Assembly: GCF_000197735.1 (NCBI RefSeq)
Contig: NC_014550.1
Span: 3,795,258-3,859,257 of the forward strand
Source: Glutamicibacter arilaitensis Re117
GTDB taxonomy: Bacteria > Actinomycetota > Actinomycetes > Actinomycetales > Micrococcaceae
Direction: 5' to 3'
DNA: 64,000 nucleotides
Part shown: piece by piece, positions 1 through 7,243 of the stretch
Layout of the letters: each line of letters starts with the position of its first letter
Numbering within the stretch: position 1 is the first letter of the stretch
The notes under the pieces: generated by a model
Database searches by the model: none
What the model was told of the DNA's origin: nothing
What the model saw: only the letters and a program-made list of their open reading frames with translations
Program-made: the position numbers and the translations under genes

Positions 1-1
1 T

Positions 2-343
2 CCTCGCCACCAGATCATCATTGGGATCATCGAAGCCCTCCACGCCAAGGACCTCCAAGCGCTGCACGAGCGATGCGCTGAGGACGTCCGGTGGGAGATT
101 GCCGGCTCAGGCAAGATTACCGGTTTCGAAGCCATTGCGCAGTGGGCAAAATCAGGAACGCCAACCGATTCCCTGAAGTTCTCCAGCGTCCTTACCCACG
201 GCAAGGAAGGCAGCGTCGACGGGATTTCCACCGATGATTCGGGAGCCTCGACGCATTTCAGCCACGTCTTCCAGTTCGCTTCAGCTGGCAAGAACGCAAA
301 GCTGAAGGCAGTGCGCAGCTACTTCATCCCAGCTGCTTCCTAG
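2..343 (+). CDS. NTF2-like (SnoaL-type) protein, 3' part only
   Basis: Frame 2 is open from the window edge to a TAG stop, giving about 113 residues without a visible start. The sequence has the small alpha+beta cone pattern of SnoaL-like/NTF2-like proteins: an early helix (EALHAKDLQALHE), a DVRWEIAG strand turn, a GFEAIAQW segment and a closing strand KLKAVRSYFIP. The family includes small polyketide cyclases, isomerases and many stress-associated proteins of unknown substrate, so no reaction can be assigned. The 5' end lies outside the window. It is convergent with the AHSA1-like gene, whose stop lies 10 bases downstream. The fold call is moderately secure; the function is unknown. Confidence 0.7.
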   Translation, partial: PRHQIIIGIIEALHAKDLQALHERCAEDVRWEIAGSGKITGFEAIAQWAKSGTPTDSLKFSSVLTHGKEGSVDGISTDDSGASTHFSHVFQFASAGKNAKLKAVRSYFIPAAS

Positions 344-353
344 CAGCAGTTAT

Positions 354-803
354 TTAGAAGAACTCGGCGAGCAGGGTTTCGAGCTTGGCGAAAGCGGAGT
401 TCCAGGCCTTGGTGCTTGTTTCGATGACATCGTGAGGCAGCGGGCTCTGGGTAAGGGTGAGCATGGTCTGGCCGGCGAATTCCTTGAATTCAATGCGGGT
501 TTCGATGACCAGGTCCAAGGTCATTTCATGCGGCCCGTCGGCACTGGCCAAGCACTCGTACTCATCGAAGGTGGTGAACACTGCCTTGAGCGGAACGACC
601 GATTCGGGATTCGCGTCCTGGACCATGTGCAGCTCGTGGCGTCCACCGATCTTCGGTTCAAGGACTACGGAATCCTCTGGGACATTCCAGCCGTGCGGAC
701 CCCACCATTGGGCGATAATTTCCGGTTCAACAAAGGCAGCCCACACTGCGGTCTTCGGCGCTGAAAATTGTCGGGCGACTACGAGCTCAGTCATGGAATC
801 CAT
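354..803 (-). CDS. SRPBCC/AHSA1-like domain protein
   Basis: A 149-residue protein that is a single START-like (SRPBCC) domain of the Aha1/YndB type. Hallmarks are the N-terminal strand RQFSAPKTAVWAAFVEPE, the tryptophan-glycine motif IAQWWGPHGW near residue 35, and a C-terminal helix with TKAWNSAFAKLETLL. These proteins form a hydrophobic cavity that binds small lipids or ligands; bacterial members often lie next to ArsR or MarR regulators, and the exact role is usually unknown. The start could be M1 or M4. It faces the partial NTF2-like gene tail to tail. The assignment is to a fold family, not a specific activity. Confidence 0.85.
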   Translation of the reverse strand: MDSMTELVVARQFSAPKTAVWAAFVEPEIIAQWWGPHGWNVPEDSVVLEPKIGGRHELHMVQDANPESVVPLKAVFTTFDEYECLASADGPHEMTLDLVIETRIEFKEFAGQTMLTLTQSPLPHDVIETSTKAWNSAFAKLETLLAEFF

Positions 804-850
804 GGGTTCAATATTATCGCGACTCCCCTTGGCAGCCTACGTGAGATTGG

Positions 851-1108
851 CTACCGCGAAGGACGGCGAGGCTCCATGCGGCTCACGGTGTACAGGGTTT
901 GGTCATCAGGCTGCGTACCGGCAGCCTCATGCGCGCGCATCACCTTTACGGCACGGTCCCACTTAATGCGCTCGCGCGGACTGGCAAGGACGCGGCGCTC
1001 GGCAGGACCGAAGATGCTCAGCCCAAGGTACTTCAATCGCCAGAAGGCACGATAGCGAGCGCTCAGGCCTGTGGTATCTGAAATGATAGGTAATGGGGAT
1101 TCATCCAT
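851..1108 (-). CDS. small basic hypothetical protein downstream of a palindromic operator
   Basis: An 85-residue basic protein with an RYRAFWRLKYLGL segment and a C-terminal half rich in Arg and Lys. I do not recognise the family. A GAGGAC ribosome binding site lies about 6 bases before the ATG. Reading the minus strand, a TATGAT -10-like hexamer lies about 40 bases upstream of the ATG, and a perfect 20-bp palindrome covers the expected -35 position. This makes expression under the neighbouring MarR-type regulator likely. It is probably real because of the ribosome binding site and promoter layout; there is no signal peptide or membrane segment. Confidence 0.55.
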   Translation of the reverse strand: MDESPLPIISDTTGLSARYRAFWRLKYLGLSIFGPAERRVLASPRERIKWDRAVKVMRAHEAAGTQPDDQTLYTVSRMEPRRPSR

Positions 1109-1167
1109 GATCGTCGTCCTCTGCGGTCACAGCTGCTTGCGGTCATCTACGGTTCCATCATACGTCA

Positions 1168-1187
1168 TTAGTTGGTGCACCAACTAA
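1168..1187. promoter_or_regulatory. perfect 20-bp palindrome, probable MarR/OhrR operator
   Basis: The sequence TTAGTTGGTGCACCAACTAA equals its own reverse complement. It lies between the stop of the MarR-type gene at 1196 and the start of the small gene at 1108. On the minus strand it ends 4 bases before TATGATGG, which fits a -10 element, so a bound dimer would cover the -35 region. Dyad operators of this size are typical for MarR/OhrR dimers. That the adjacent regulator is the one that binds is inferred from position. Confidence 0.7.
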
Positions 1188-1195
1188 ATCTGCAG

Positions 1196-1657
1196 CTACT
1201 CTTTCGGTGCATTTGCTCCCGAGGCGATCATCCGGTCCAGGATGCTGCGCAATTCCAAAACGTCGTTTTCCGATAAAGCCAAACGATCCATCATTTCGCG
1301 CGGCACCTTCATTGCCTTTAATCTCAATTCCTGGCCCTTGGGGGTGGGCTGGATGACTACAGCGCGTTCATCGGCCGGGTTTTTCGTCTTCGCCACCAGG
1401 CCGGCAACTTCAAGGCGTTTGACCAGAGGGGAGAGCGTACCAGGGTCAAGATGCAGGTGGCCGCTGAGTTCTCGTGCACTCATCGGGCCCTTGTCCCACA
1501 GGGCAAGCATCACCAGGTACTGGGGATGCGTCAGGCCCAGCGGATCCAGCACTGGCTTGTACGCGGAAATCACCGAGCGCGAGGCCACAGCCAGCCCAAA
1601 GCAAACCTGTTTTTCCAGCTTGAGAAGATCTTCGTCGCGAAGAATAGTCCTGTCCAC
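1196..1657 (-). CDS. MarR family regulator, OhrR-like (organic peroxide sensor type)
   Basis: A 153-residue winged helix-turn-helix protein. The N-terminal region (about residues 17-50) reads as OhrR, with a single reactive-position cysteine at residue 19 (KQVCFGLAVASR) followed by YKPVLDPLGLTHPQYLVML. The DNA-binding helix region is ARELSGHLHLDPGTLSPLVKRLE and the wing contains DERAV. OhrR proteins repress peroxide-detoxification genes and release DNA when the cysteine is oxidised. No ohr gene is adjacent here; the closest target is the small gene downstream of the palindrome. The start is GTG with AAGGAG about 11 bases upstream. Having only one cysteine suggests the 1-Cys class. Confidence 0.85.
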   Translation of the reverse strand: MDRTILRDEDLLKLEKQVCFGLAVASRSVISAYKPVLDPLGLTHPQYLVMLALWDKGPMSARELSGHLHLDPGTLSPLVKRLEVAGLVAKTKNPADERAVVIQPTPKGQELRLKAMKVPREMMDRLALSENDVLELRSILDRMIASGANAPKE

Positions 1658-1780
1658 GTTGCTGCAAACTCCTTGAAAGACGCCGATAACGCTTTAACGA
1701 TCGTACCCCGGGTGAATCTGGCGTATTCCGGTGGGCTAACGGGAGTGGTCACAGCCCTCGAACATGAATAACCTTAGGCC

Positions 1781-2782
1781 ATGAGCAATCTTGAGCACAC
1801 GCCTGCAGAAATTGATTGCAGGTCTGAACAGTCCCAGGGCGAGGTCGAGATCCTGGAGCCACGCGAAGTGCCGCTGGGCGGCCCGCGAGCCATGACCGTC
1901 TTCCGCACCCTGCCCCAGAAGCAACGCAGTCTGATCGGCGCCTGGTGCTTCTTGGATCATTATGGGCCCGATGACGTCAAGGTCACCGGAGGAATGAATG
2001 TTCCGCGCCACCCGCATACTGGGCTGCAGACTGTCTCATGGCTTTTCACCGGCCAGATCGACCATATGGATTCGGCAGGATTCAAGGCAACAGTGCGTCC
2101 CGGCGAGGTTAATCTGATGACCGCCGGGCACGGTATCAGCCACTCGGAAATCCTGACCGAAGACACCACGATCCTGCACGGAGCGCAGCTTTGGACCGCG
2201 CTGCCGGATCACGCCCGCGACATGGAACATACTTTTGAGAATTACCGCCCCGAGCCGCTGGCCGGAGCAGGCTGGCGCATGGCCGTATTCATGGGAACCT
2301 ATGGGATTTCCGGGCAGAGTTCCACCTCGCCGGTAAAGACCCAGACCGAGCTTGGCGGTGCTGAACTGCGCCTGGAACCGAATACCGAAATTGAGATTGC
2401 CGTCCCGGCACATCATGAACACGGCATCTTGGTGGATTCTGGAAGCTTGAGTGTGAACGAACACCAGCTCTCTGCCCGGGATCTCGGCTTCGTGCGTGCC
2501 GGTTGCAAAACTTTGCGGCTGTCAGCAGGCGATGAGCCGGTGCTGGCGCTGTTGATTGGCGGTGAACCGCTGAATGAAGAAATCCTGATGTGGTGGAACT
2601 TCGTGGGCCGCACCCACGAAGAAGTCCTCGCTTTCCGTGCTCAGTGGCAGGCCGAGATCGGAGCGGAACCCGGGGATGCTTCCGAGGATCGGTTTGGCCC
2701 CTTCCCGCCGAATACTCCCGCGGCCTTGCCCGCTCCAGCACTTCCTACTGTTCGCCTGCGCCCGCGCGTGAACCCATCCTAG
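1781..2782 (+). CDS. pirin family protein
   Basis: A 333-residue bicupin of the pirin family. The N-terminal cupin carries the metal-site histidines in PRHPHTGLQTVSWLFTG and GHGISHSE, followed by the second, poorly conserved cupin. Bacterial pirins bind Fe(II) or other metals; some act as quercetin dioxygenases, others interact with metabolic enzymes, so the reaction is not fixed by sequence. The gene is divergent from the OhrR-like gene and lies 17 bases upstream of a GNAT acetyltransferase, probably in one transcript. The C-terminus is Pro/Ala rich. The family call is secure. Confidence 0.92.
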   Translation: MSNLEHTPAEIDCRSEQSQGEVEILEPREVPLGGPRAMTVFRTLPQKQRSLIGAWCFLDHYGPDDVKVTGGMNVPRHPHTGLQTVSWLFTGQIDHMDSAGFKATVRPGEVNLMTAGHGISHSEILTEDTTILHGAQLWTALPDHARDMEHTFENYRPEPLAGAGWRMAVFMGTYGISGQSSTSPVKTQTELGGAELRLEPNTEIEIAVPAHHEHGILVDSGSLSVNEHQLSARDLGFVRAGCKTLRLSAGDEPVLALLIGGEPLNEEILMWWNFVGRTHEEVLAFRAQWQAEIGAEPGDASEDRFGPFPPNTPAALPAPALPTVRLRPRVNPS

Positions 2783-2799
2783 AAAGCAAGGTAAAGACA

Positions 2800-3132
2800 A
2801 TGAGCGAGATCAAGCCAGTTTTCCTGCCAGAACGACAGCGCTTCGCCCTGGATGACGAGGGAAAAATCATCGGTGCCGCGCATTTCCACGACTTCGATGG
2901 CGCTGCCGGTACCGAACGCATCTTCTTCCACACCACCGTGGATGAAGAATATGGCGGACAGGGCCTAGCAGGCATCATGGTGAAGTTCGCTTTGGAGAAC
3001 ACCATTGCCAGCGGCGCCAAGATTGTTCCGGTCTGCCCGTACGTGAAGTCCTACGTTGCCAAGCACACCGAATACGACCAGCACCTTGTACAGCCAACCA
3101 AGGCCCATCTGGAGATCCTGCCGCGAGGCTAA
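2800..3132 (+). CDS. small GNAT-like N-acetyltransferase (YjdJ type)
   Basis: A 110-residue protein that begins at the ATG 17 bases after the pirin stop; an open frame runs further upstream but is only overlap with pirin. It shows the short GNAT fold found in YjdJ-like proteins: a central strand ERIFFHTTVDEEYGGQGLAG, which includes the acetyl-CoA pyrophosphate loop GGQGLA, and the C-terminal strand AKIVPVCPYVKSYVAKH. The substrate is unknown. Its stop codon overlaps the 3' end of the convergent MFS gene by 4 bases. Confidence 0.88.
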   Translation: MSEIKPVFLPERQRFALDDEGKIIGAAHFHDFDGAAGTERIFFHTTVDEEYGGQGLAGIMVKFALENTIASGAKIVPVCPYVKSYVAKHTEYDQHLVQPTKAHLEILPRG

Positions 3133-4511
3133 TCCTGCACCGCGGGCGCGATTCCCTTGGTTCGCGGCGAGATCACGATCAGTATCAGGATCAGGATCAT
3201 GCTGAAGCCGAAGACCGAGATGAACCCCATCCCCGTGGCTGCCATTGCAAAAATCACTCCGCCGATGGCGGTGGCGCCGGCATTTCCCAACGAGTCCGCC
3301 ACCGTCATGGCCGAGGAATTGAACCCCTGCTCGCTCTTGGCCGACAGGGCCAGCATGTTCACGTTCTGGCGCGGGAAGATCATGCCCATGCCGAACCCGC
3401 CCACAGCCCAGCCGCACACCAGAACGATCACCGGAGGGTGGAAGATAGCGGTGGCCAGCGCAGTGCCAATTGCCACGCTGCCGGCGAGCGCACCCACGGT
3501 GATGCACCGCGAGTTAGAGACCTTCTCCCCCAGCTTTCCTTGCAGCCAGGAGCCGATGGACCAGCACAACGCGGATGCTGTCAGGATCAGGCCAGCACGG
3601 TCCGGAGTCAGCTGGTAATCCTCGCGCAGCAGGTAGGGAAGATAGACCTCCACCCCGAAGAATGCGCCGGTCACGAAGATTCGAGTCATCATCGTAGCCG
3701 GCAGGCCCTTGCGAATGGTGAACGTGCCTTTGGGCAGCAGCGGTCGGATCGCTACCAGCGCCACGACCAAGGCAAGCAGCAAGCCTGCCAGCGACCAGCT
3801 GCTATGCAAATTGCCCAACAAGTTCATGGAAATAACGGCCAGGCCGGTGAGCCCGGCCAGCGCCAGGCGCTTCACTGAAATCGGACCCAATTCGGGATCG
3901 CGTTCAGAGCTCATGGATCTGAGACTGGGGATGATTCCGGCGAAAGCGGCGATCACCAGGATGGCCACACCGGAAAAAACCCAGCGCCAGCCGATATGCA
4001 CGGCAATCAGCCCGGCCAGCCACGGACCGACCATGGCCGGAATAACCCAGGCGGTAGCAAAGAGGGCAAAGATTTTTGAATGCAGGTGCCCAGGGTACGC
4101 GCGGGCAATGAGCACATAGAGGGCCACGGTAATTGCACCGCCGCCGACTCCCTGCAAGATCCGCCCGCCAATCAGCATCTGCATAGTCATCGCTGAACCG
4201 CAGATCACCAAACCGATGCAGAACACGGCTACCGCAATGTGCAGCAGATGCTTAGGCCCCCAGCGGTCGGTGATCTCACCTGCAGCGACCATGCCCAGCA
4301 TGCCACTGGCAATGGGCGCTGCGAAGGCCAAGGCGAAGTAGCGTTCACCCTCCAGCAGTTCGCTGACCATTGGCATCACGGTGGTAACAGCCATGGATTC
4401 AAAGGCAACTAGGAATACGAGCACGAACATGCCAAGGGTGGTGGCAAGGTATGGCGGTGCGTAGATTGTCTGGGTTTCAGACGCAGAAGAGCTGCTGCTT
4501 TTCAGTGGCAT
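3129..4511 (-). CDS. MFS transporter (multidrug efflux type)
   Basis: A 460-residue integral membrane protein with about 12 or more hydrophobic helices starting near residue 20. The loop 2-3 MFS signature is visible as GEITDRWGPKHLL, and the helix 4-5 region has GGRILQGVGGGAI, as in proton-driven drug exporters of the DHA families. The substrate cannot be read from sequence. The N-terminus is Ser-rich and cytoplasmic. Transcribed alone on the minus strand; the region just upstream (4534-4669) holds a duplicated fragment of the ZIP gene found 2 kb away. Confidence 0.88.
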   Translation of the reverse strand: MPLKSSSSSASETQTIYAPPYLATTLGMFVLVFLVAFESMAVTTVMPMVSELLEGERYFALAFAAPIASGMLGMVAAGEITDRWGPKHLLHIAVAVFCIGLVICGSAMTMQMLIGGRILQGVGGGAITVALYVLIARAYPGHLHSKIFALFATAWVIPAMVGPWLAGLIAVHIGWRWVFSGVAILVIAAFAGIIPSLRSMSSERDPELGPISVKRLALAGLTGLAVISMNLLGNLHSSWSLAGLLLALVVALVAIRPLLPKGTFTIRKGLPATMMTRIFVTGAFFGVEVYLPYLLREDYQLTPDRAGLILTASALCWSIGSWLQGKLGEKVSNSRCITVGALAGSVAIGTALATAIFHPPVIVLVCGWAVGGFGMGMIFPRQNVNMLALSAKSEQGFNSSAMTVADSLGNAGATAIGGVIFAMAATGMGFISVFGFSMILILILIVISPRTKGIAPAVQD

Positions 4512-4533
4512 TGAACCATGATCTCAGGTTTGC

Positions 4534-4669
4534 TCAGCCTCCGGTAACGTGCAGGCTGAAGGCGGCGAGGAATCCCGTGGTGACCAGCAGTCCGGTGTAG
4601 TCGTGCTCCGCGGCATAGGCTTCGGGAATCATGGTGTCGGCAATCATCGTCAAGATGCCGCCGGCGGCC
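4534..4669 (-). pseudogene. detached 3' end of the ZIP transporter gene
   Basis: The last about 44 codons of a ZIP-family transporter (AAGGILTMIADTMIPEAY onward) are present here, ending VTGG and a TGA stop. They are identical at DNA level to the 3' end of the intact ZIP gene at 6438-7181 over 123 bp. Upstream the frame continues into unrelated sequence up to about 4824 with no plausible start. This is best read as the original 3' end of the ZIP gene, separated from its body when the cassette at 4670-6450 entered. Confidence 0.8.
4547..4669. repeat. 123-bp direct repeat, left copy
   Basis: By reading, this segment matches 6451-6573 base for base, with an offset of 1904. The match ends abruptly at GGCGGCC on the right and at ACGTGCAGG on the left. 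It encodes the C-terminus of a ZIP transporter on the minus strand. Confidence 0.9.
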
Positions 4670-4907
4670 CAATTCTCTGGCAGGTAACGGTTAGTGTCGT
4701 CGACAAAAATCAACGCAACCCTGCACCCAACATCCAGGGGTTCGCAACCTAATTGGGAATGGCCCCAATGAATCACTCGGGCATCGGGGGAATCACCCAT
4801 TGATAACGTTCCTGTAACTTTCAACCATTAATGTCCAGACCGTCGCAAGCTGGTGATTCACTGAAAGAAAGCGCAAATTAGTCTTAGGAAGAATCACAGG
4901 AAACGCT

Positions 4908-6317
4908 ATGAACATGGACTTCACGGCAATCGATTTTGAAACCGCGAACGGCAAGCGTGCATCAGTTTGCGCCGTTGGTATGACCAAAGTTCGAAATGGA
5001 AAGATCATTGACCAGGCTTCCTGGCTAATCAAACCTCCTCATGGGTTCACAACCTTCGCAGATCGAAACATAGCGATACATAAAATCACAGAAGCAGACG
5101 TGGTCAACGCACCCTCATGGACCGAGTCAGCTGCCCGCATCCGTGATTTTGTCGGCAACGATATCGTTGTCGCCCACTATGCAACATTCGATAAGTCTGT
5201 GTGGCGTCAGGCCTGCGAATGGTCAGGCGTGGACTTCGGCGATTTCCACTGGCTTTGCTCTCGTGATTTAGCCAGAGCACATCTGGGTCTCCAGGATTGC
5301 AGCTTGCCGACCGTGGCAGATTCGCTAGGAATCAAAGGCCTGGATCATCACAACGCCGCATCTGACGCTTCTGTCTGCGCACAGATAGTCTTAGCCATCG
5401 CTCAACGAGCAGGTGTCTCCACATGGGTCGATCTTGACACAGTCACACCCCAGAAATCCGCCATATCGCGATCCGGTCGACCATACTCATCAGAACCTTC
5501 GATCAGAAAAAGCGACCTACCAGAACCTAATTTGAACGCAGATCCGGAACATGAACTATTTGGTCAAGGCCTTACCATTACAGGAGGCTTTGAACTACTT
5601 GGTCGGCGCGAGGCATTCCAATTGGCTGCCAGCTTTGGGGCAAGTGTCCAGTTGAGCACTACCCGCAAGACCACGATCCTAGTGATTTGCGATGAAAATC
5701 CGCACGCACCAGGCTTTGACCTGCGTCACGGCACGACTAAGGCCAGAAAAGCTCACGAATACATCACGGAGCGAGCACAACAGATCCGTATCATGAGCGA
5801 GACGGAATTCTACGTCGCTGTAGGAATGGCGCCCGCCTCAATGCTGGAAGCTAATCGCACTAAACCTCAGCGCACGTCGCCCTTGCTATCACAATTCATA
5901 GCACCTTCCCTAGAATCCGCAGAGATCAACTCCGTTGAGGCAGTCAGAGCCGAAGCTTCATCTACTACCCACGTCGCCGAACCAACAATCCCCAACGATC
6001 CGCTTCCAGCCTCTCAAAATGCAGACCTCCCATCACTACCGTCACACCCTTTCGACAACGCGCACCTTCCCGTCGCAACACACTCCAGAGTCAGCTCTTC
6101 GAGACCACCGCGCACCCCAAATTCGCGCCGCCAGACGATCCGCCGCATTACTTTTATGGTGACGGCGTGGATCCTCGCGATAGCCACAGGATTCTCGCTG
6201 CTATGTACCGCTGTCGGATACAGCTTTGACGCAGTTGCTGGGACAACTTTCCTCACCTTCTCAGTGCTGCTCGGGACAGGTTGTTTCTTTGCATTCCGAA
6301 CCGCGAGAAAGAGATAG
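4908..6317 (+). CDS. DEDDh exonuclease-BRCT protein with C-terminal membrane anchor
   Basis: A 469-residue fusion. Residues 4-165 form a DnaQ-like 3'-5' exonuclease: Exo I is D9 and E11 in AIDFETANG, Exo II is D95 in AHYATFD, Exo III is H148 and D153 in DHHNAASDA, so all DEDDh residues are present. Residues about 217-305 look like a BRCT domain (GLTITGGFELLGRREAFQLA, then TTILVICDENP and a KARKAHEY helix). A long low-complexity Ser/Pro/Thr linker follows, then two hydrophobic helices (about 417-440 and 445-463) and a basic tail. The nuclease would face the cytoplasm, tethered to the membrane. Base composition is less GC-rich than neighbours and the gene sits alone between direct repeats, which points to acquisition. 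AGGAAA precedes the ATG. Confidence 0.85.
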   Translation: MNMDFTAIDFETANGKRASVCAVGMTKVRNGKIIDQASWLIKPPHGFTTFADRNIAIHKITEADVVNAPSWTESAARIRDFVGNDIVVAHYATFDKSVWRQACEWSGVDFGDFHWLCSRDLARAHLGLQDCSLPTVADSLGIKGLDHHNAASDASVCAQIVLAIAQRAGVSTWVDLDTVTPQKSAISRSGRPYSSEPSIRKSDLPEPNLNADPEHELFGQGLTITGGFELLGRREAFQLAASFGASVQLSTTRKTTILVICDENPHAPGFDLRHGTTKARKAHEYITERAQQIRIMSETEFYVAVGMAPASMLEANRTKPQRTSPLLSQFIAPSLESAEINSVEAVRAEASSTTHVAEPTIPNDPLPASQNADLPSLPSHPFDNAHLPVATHSRVSSSRPPRTPNSRRQTIRRITFMVTAWILAIATGFSLLCTAVGYSFDAVAGTTFLTFSVLLGTGCFFAFRTARKR

Positions 6318-6437
6318 TCAACAGCGATCCGCATTACTCTTTACGCTGGTTTTCTATTTACTGAATCTTCGACGCAAAATATCTCTTCAAGGTTTTCCCC
6401 AAGTTTGAGCTACTAGTGACTGCGTATCTGGTTTCTG

Positions 6438-7181
6438 CTAATCACCTATCACGTGCAGGCTGAAGGCGGCGAGGAATCCCGTGGTGACCAGCAGTCCGGT
6501 GTAGTCGTGCTCCGCGGCATAGGCTTCGGGAATCATGGTGTCGGCAATCATCGTCAAGATGCCGCCGGCGGCCACGGCGGTGGCGAAAGCCAGAACCTCT
6601 CCGGGCATGGATTCGAGCAGCAGCGCGCCAAGGAACGCGGAGATGCCGCAGCAGATCGCGATCGATCCCCACAGGGCCGCCACCGAGGAGCCTTTGCGCC
6701 CCGCGTCTTTCATCTGCGCGGTGCTGGCTAGTCCTTCCGGGACGTTGGAAATGAAGATCGCGATGAGCATGGCCGGGTTGATCGCCGAGCTGGCCACCAC
6801 GGTCAAGCCCAACGCTACCGATTCAGGAATCCCGTCAATCAGCGCACCGACAGCCAGATCGCTTCCAGCGGATTCATCAGCACCGCCCGTGCCCTTCTTT
6901 GCCCGGCGCCGCTTGGTCCGCCAGTCAAGGAGCCGGTTGGCCCCGAAGTACAGCAGGGCACCAGCGATGACTCCGATGAGCGTAGCGACCAGGCCACCGG
7001 TCGTGTAGGCCTCCAGCACCAGCTCGAAGGTCAACGCGCTGATTAGCACGCCTGCGCCGAAAGCCATGATGGCGCTGACCCAGATCTTGGGAATCTTCAG
7101 CCACCACGCCGCCGCCGAGCCCAGCAACAGGGCCGAGCCGGCCACCGTTCCCCACAGCAAAGCCTGCATAGAATCGAACAT
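6438..7181 (-). CDS. ZIP family metal transporter
   Basis: A 247-residue polytopic membrane protein with about eight helices. It carries the ZIP hallmarks: DGIPESVALG in helix 4 and FISNVPEGLAST in helix 5, whose acidic, asparagine and proline residues line the metal path, with a charged basic loop (TKRRRAKKG) between helices 3 and 4. It would move Zn, Mn or Fe into the cytoplasm. I chose the ATG at 7181; an in-frame TTG at 7202 would add seven residues but lies inside an inverted repeat. The last about 41 codons lie in the 123-bp repeat, so the present C-terminus (VIGD) was probably supplied by the inserted cassette. Confidence 0.87.
   Translation of the reverse strand: MFDSMQALLWGTVAGSALLLGSAAAWWLKIPKIWVSAIMAFGAGVLISALTFELVLEAYTTGGLVATLIGVIAGALLYFGANRLLDWRTKRRRAKKGTGGADESAGSDLAVGALIDGIPESVALGLTVVASSAINPAMLIAIFISNVPEGLASTAQMKDAGRKGSSVAALWGSIAICCGISAFLGALLLESMPGEVLAFATAVAAGGILTMIADTMIPEAYAAEHDYTGLLVTTGFLAAFSLHVIGD
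6451..6573. repeat. 123-bp direct repeat, right copy
   Basis: Identical by reading to 4547-6669's left partner at 4547-4669. This copy forms the functional 3' end of the ZIP gene, so the gene stays intact despite the insertion, as happens with elements that integrate at gene 3' ends and restore the frame. Confidence 0.9.
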
Positions 7182-7227
7182 GGCACCCACTATAGCCAGC
7201 AATCAGCTGGCTATAGTGGGTGCCATG
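7179..7227. other. perfect 22-bp inverted repeat between dnaB and the ZIP gene
   Basis: The arm at 7179-7200 is the exact reverse complement of 7206-7227, with a 5-base loop (aatca). It lies 16 bases downstream of the dnaB stop and covers the start codon of the ZIP gene. It could end dnaB transcription, though no T-run follows, or act as an operator or translation-blocking hairpin for ZIP. Confidence 0.8.
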
Positions 7228-7243
7228 CAAGTCCTGACTGGGA

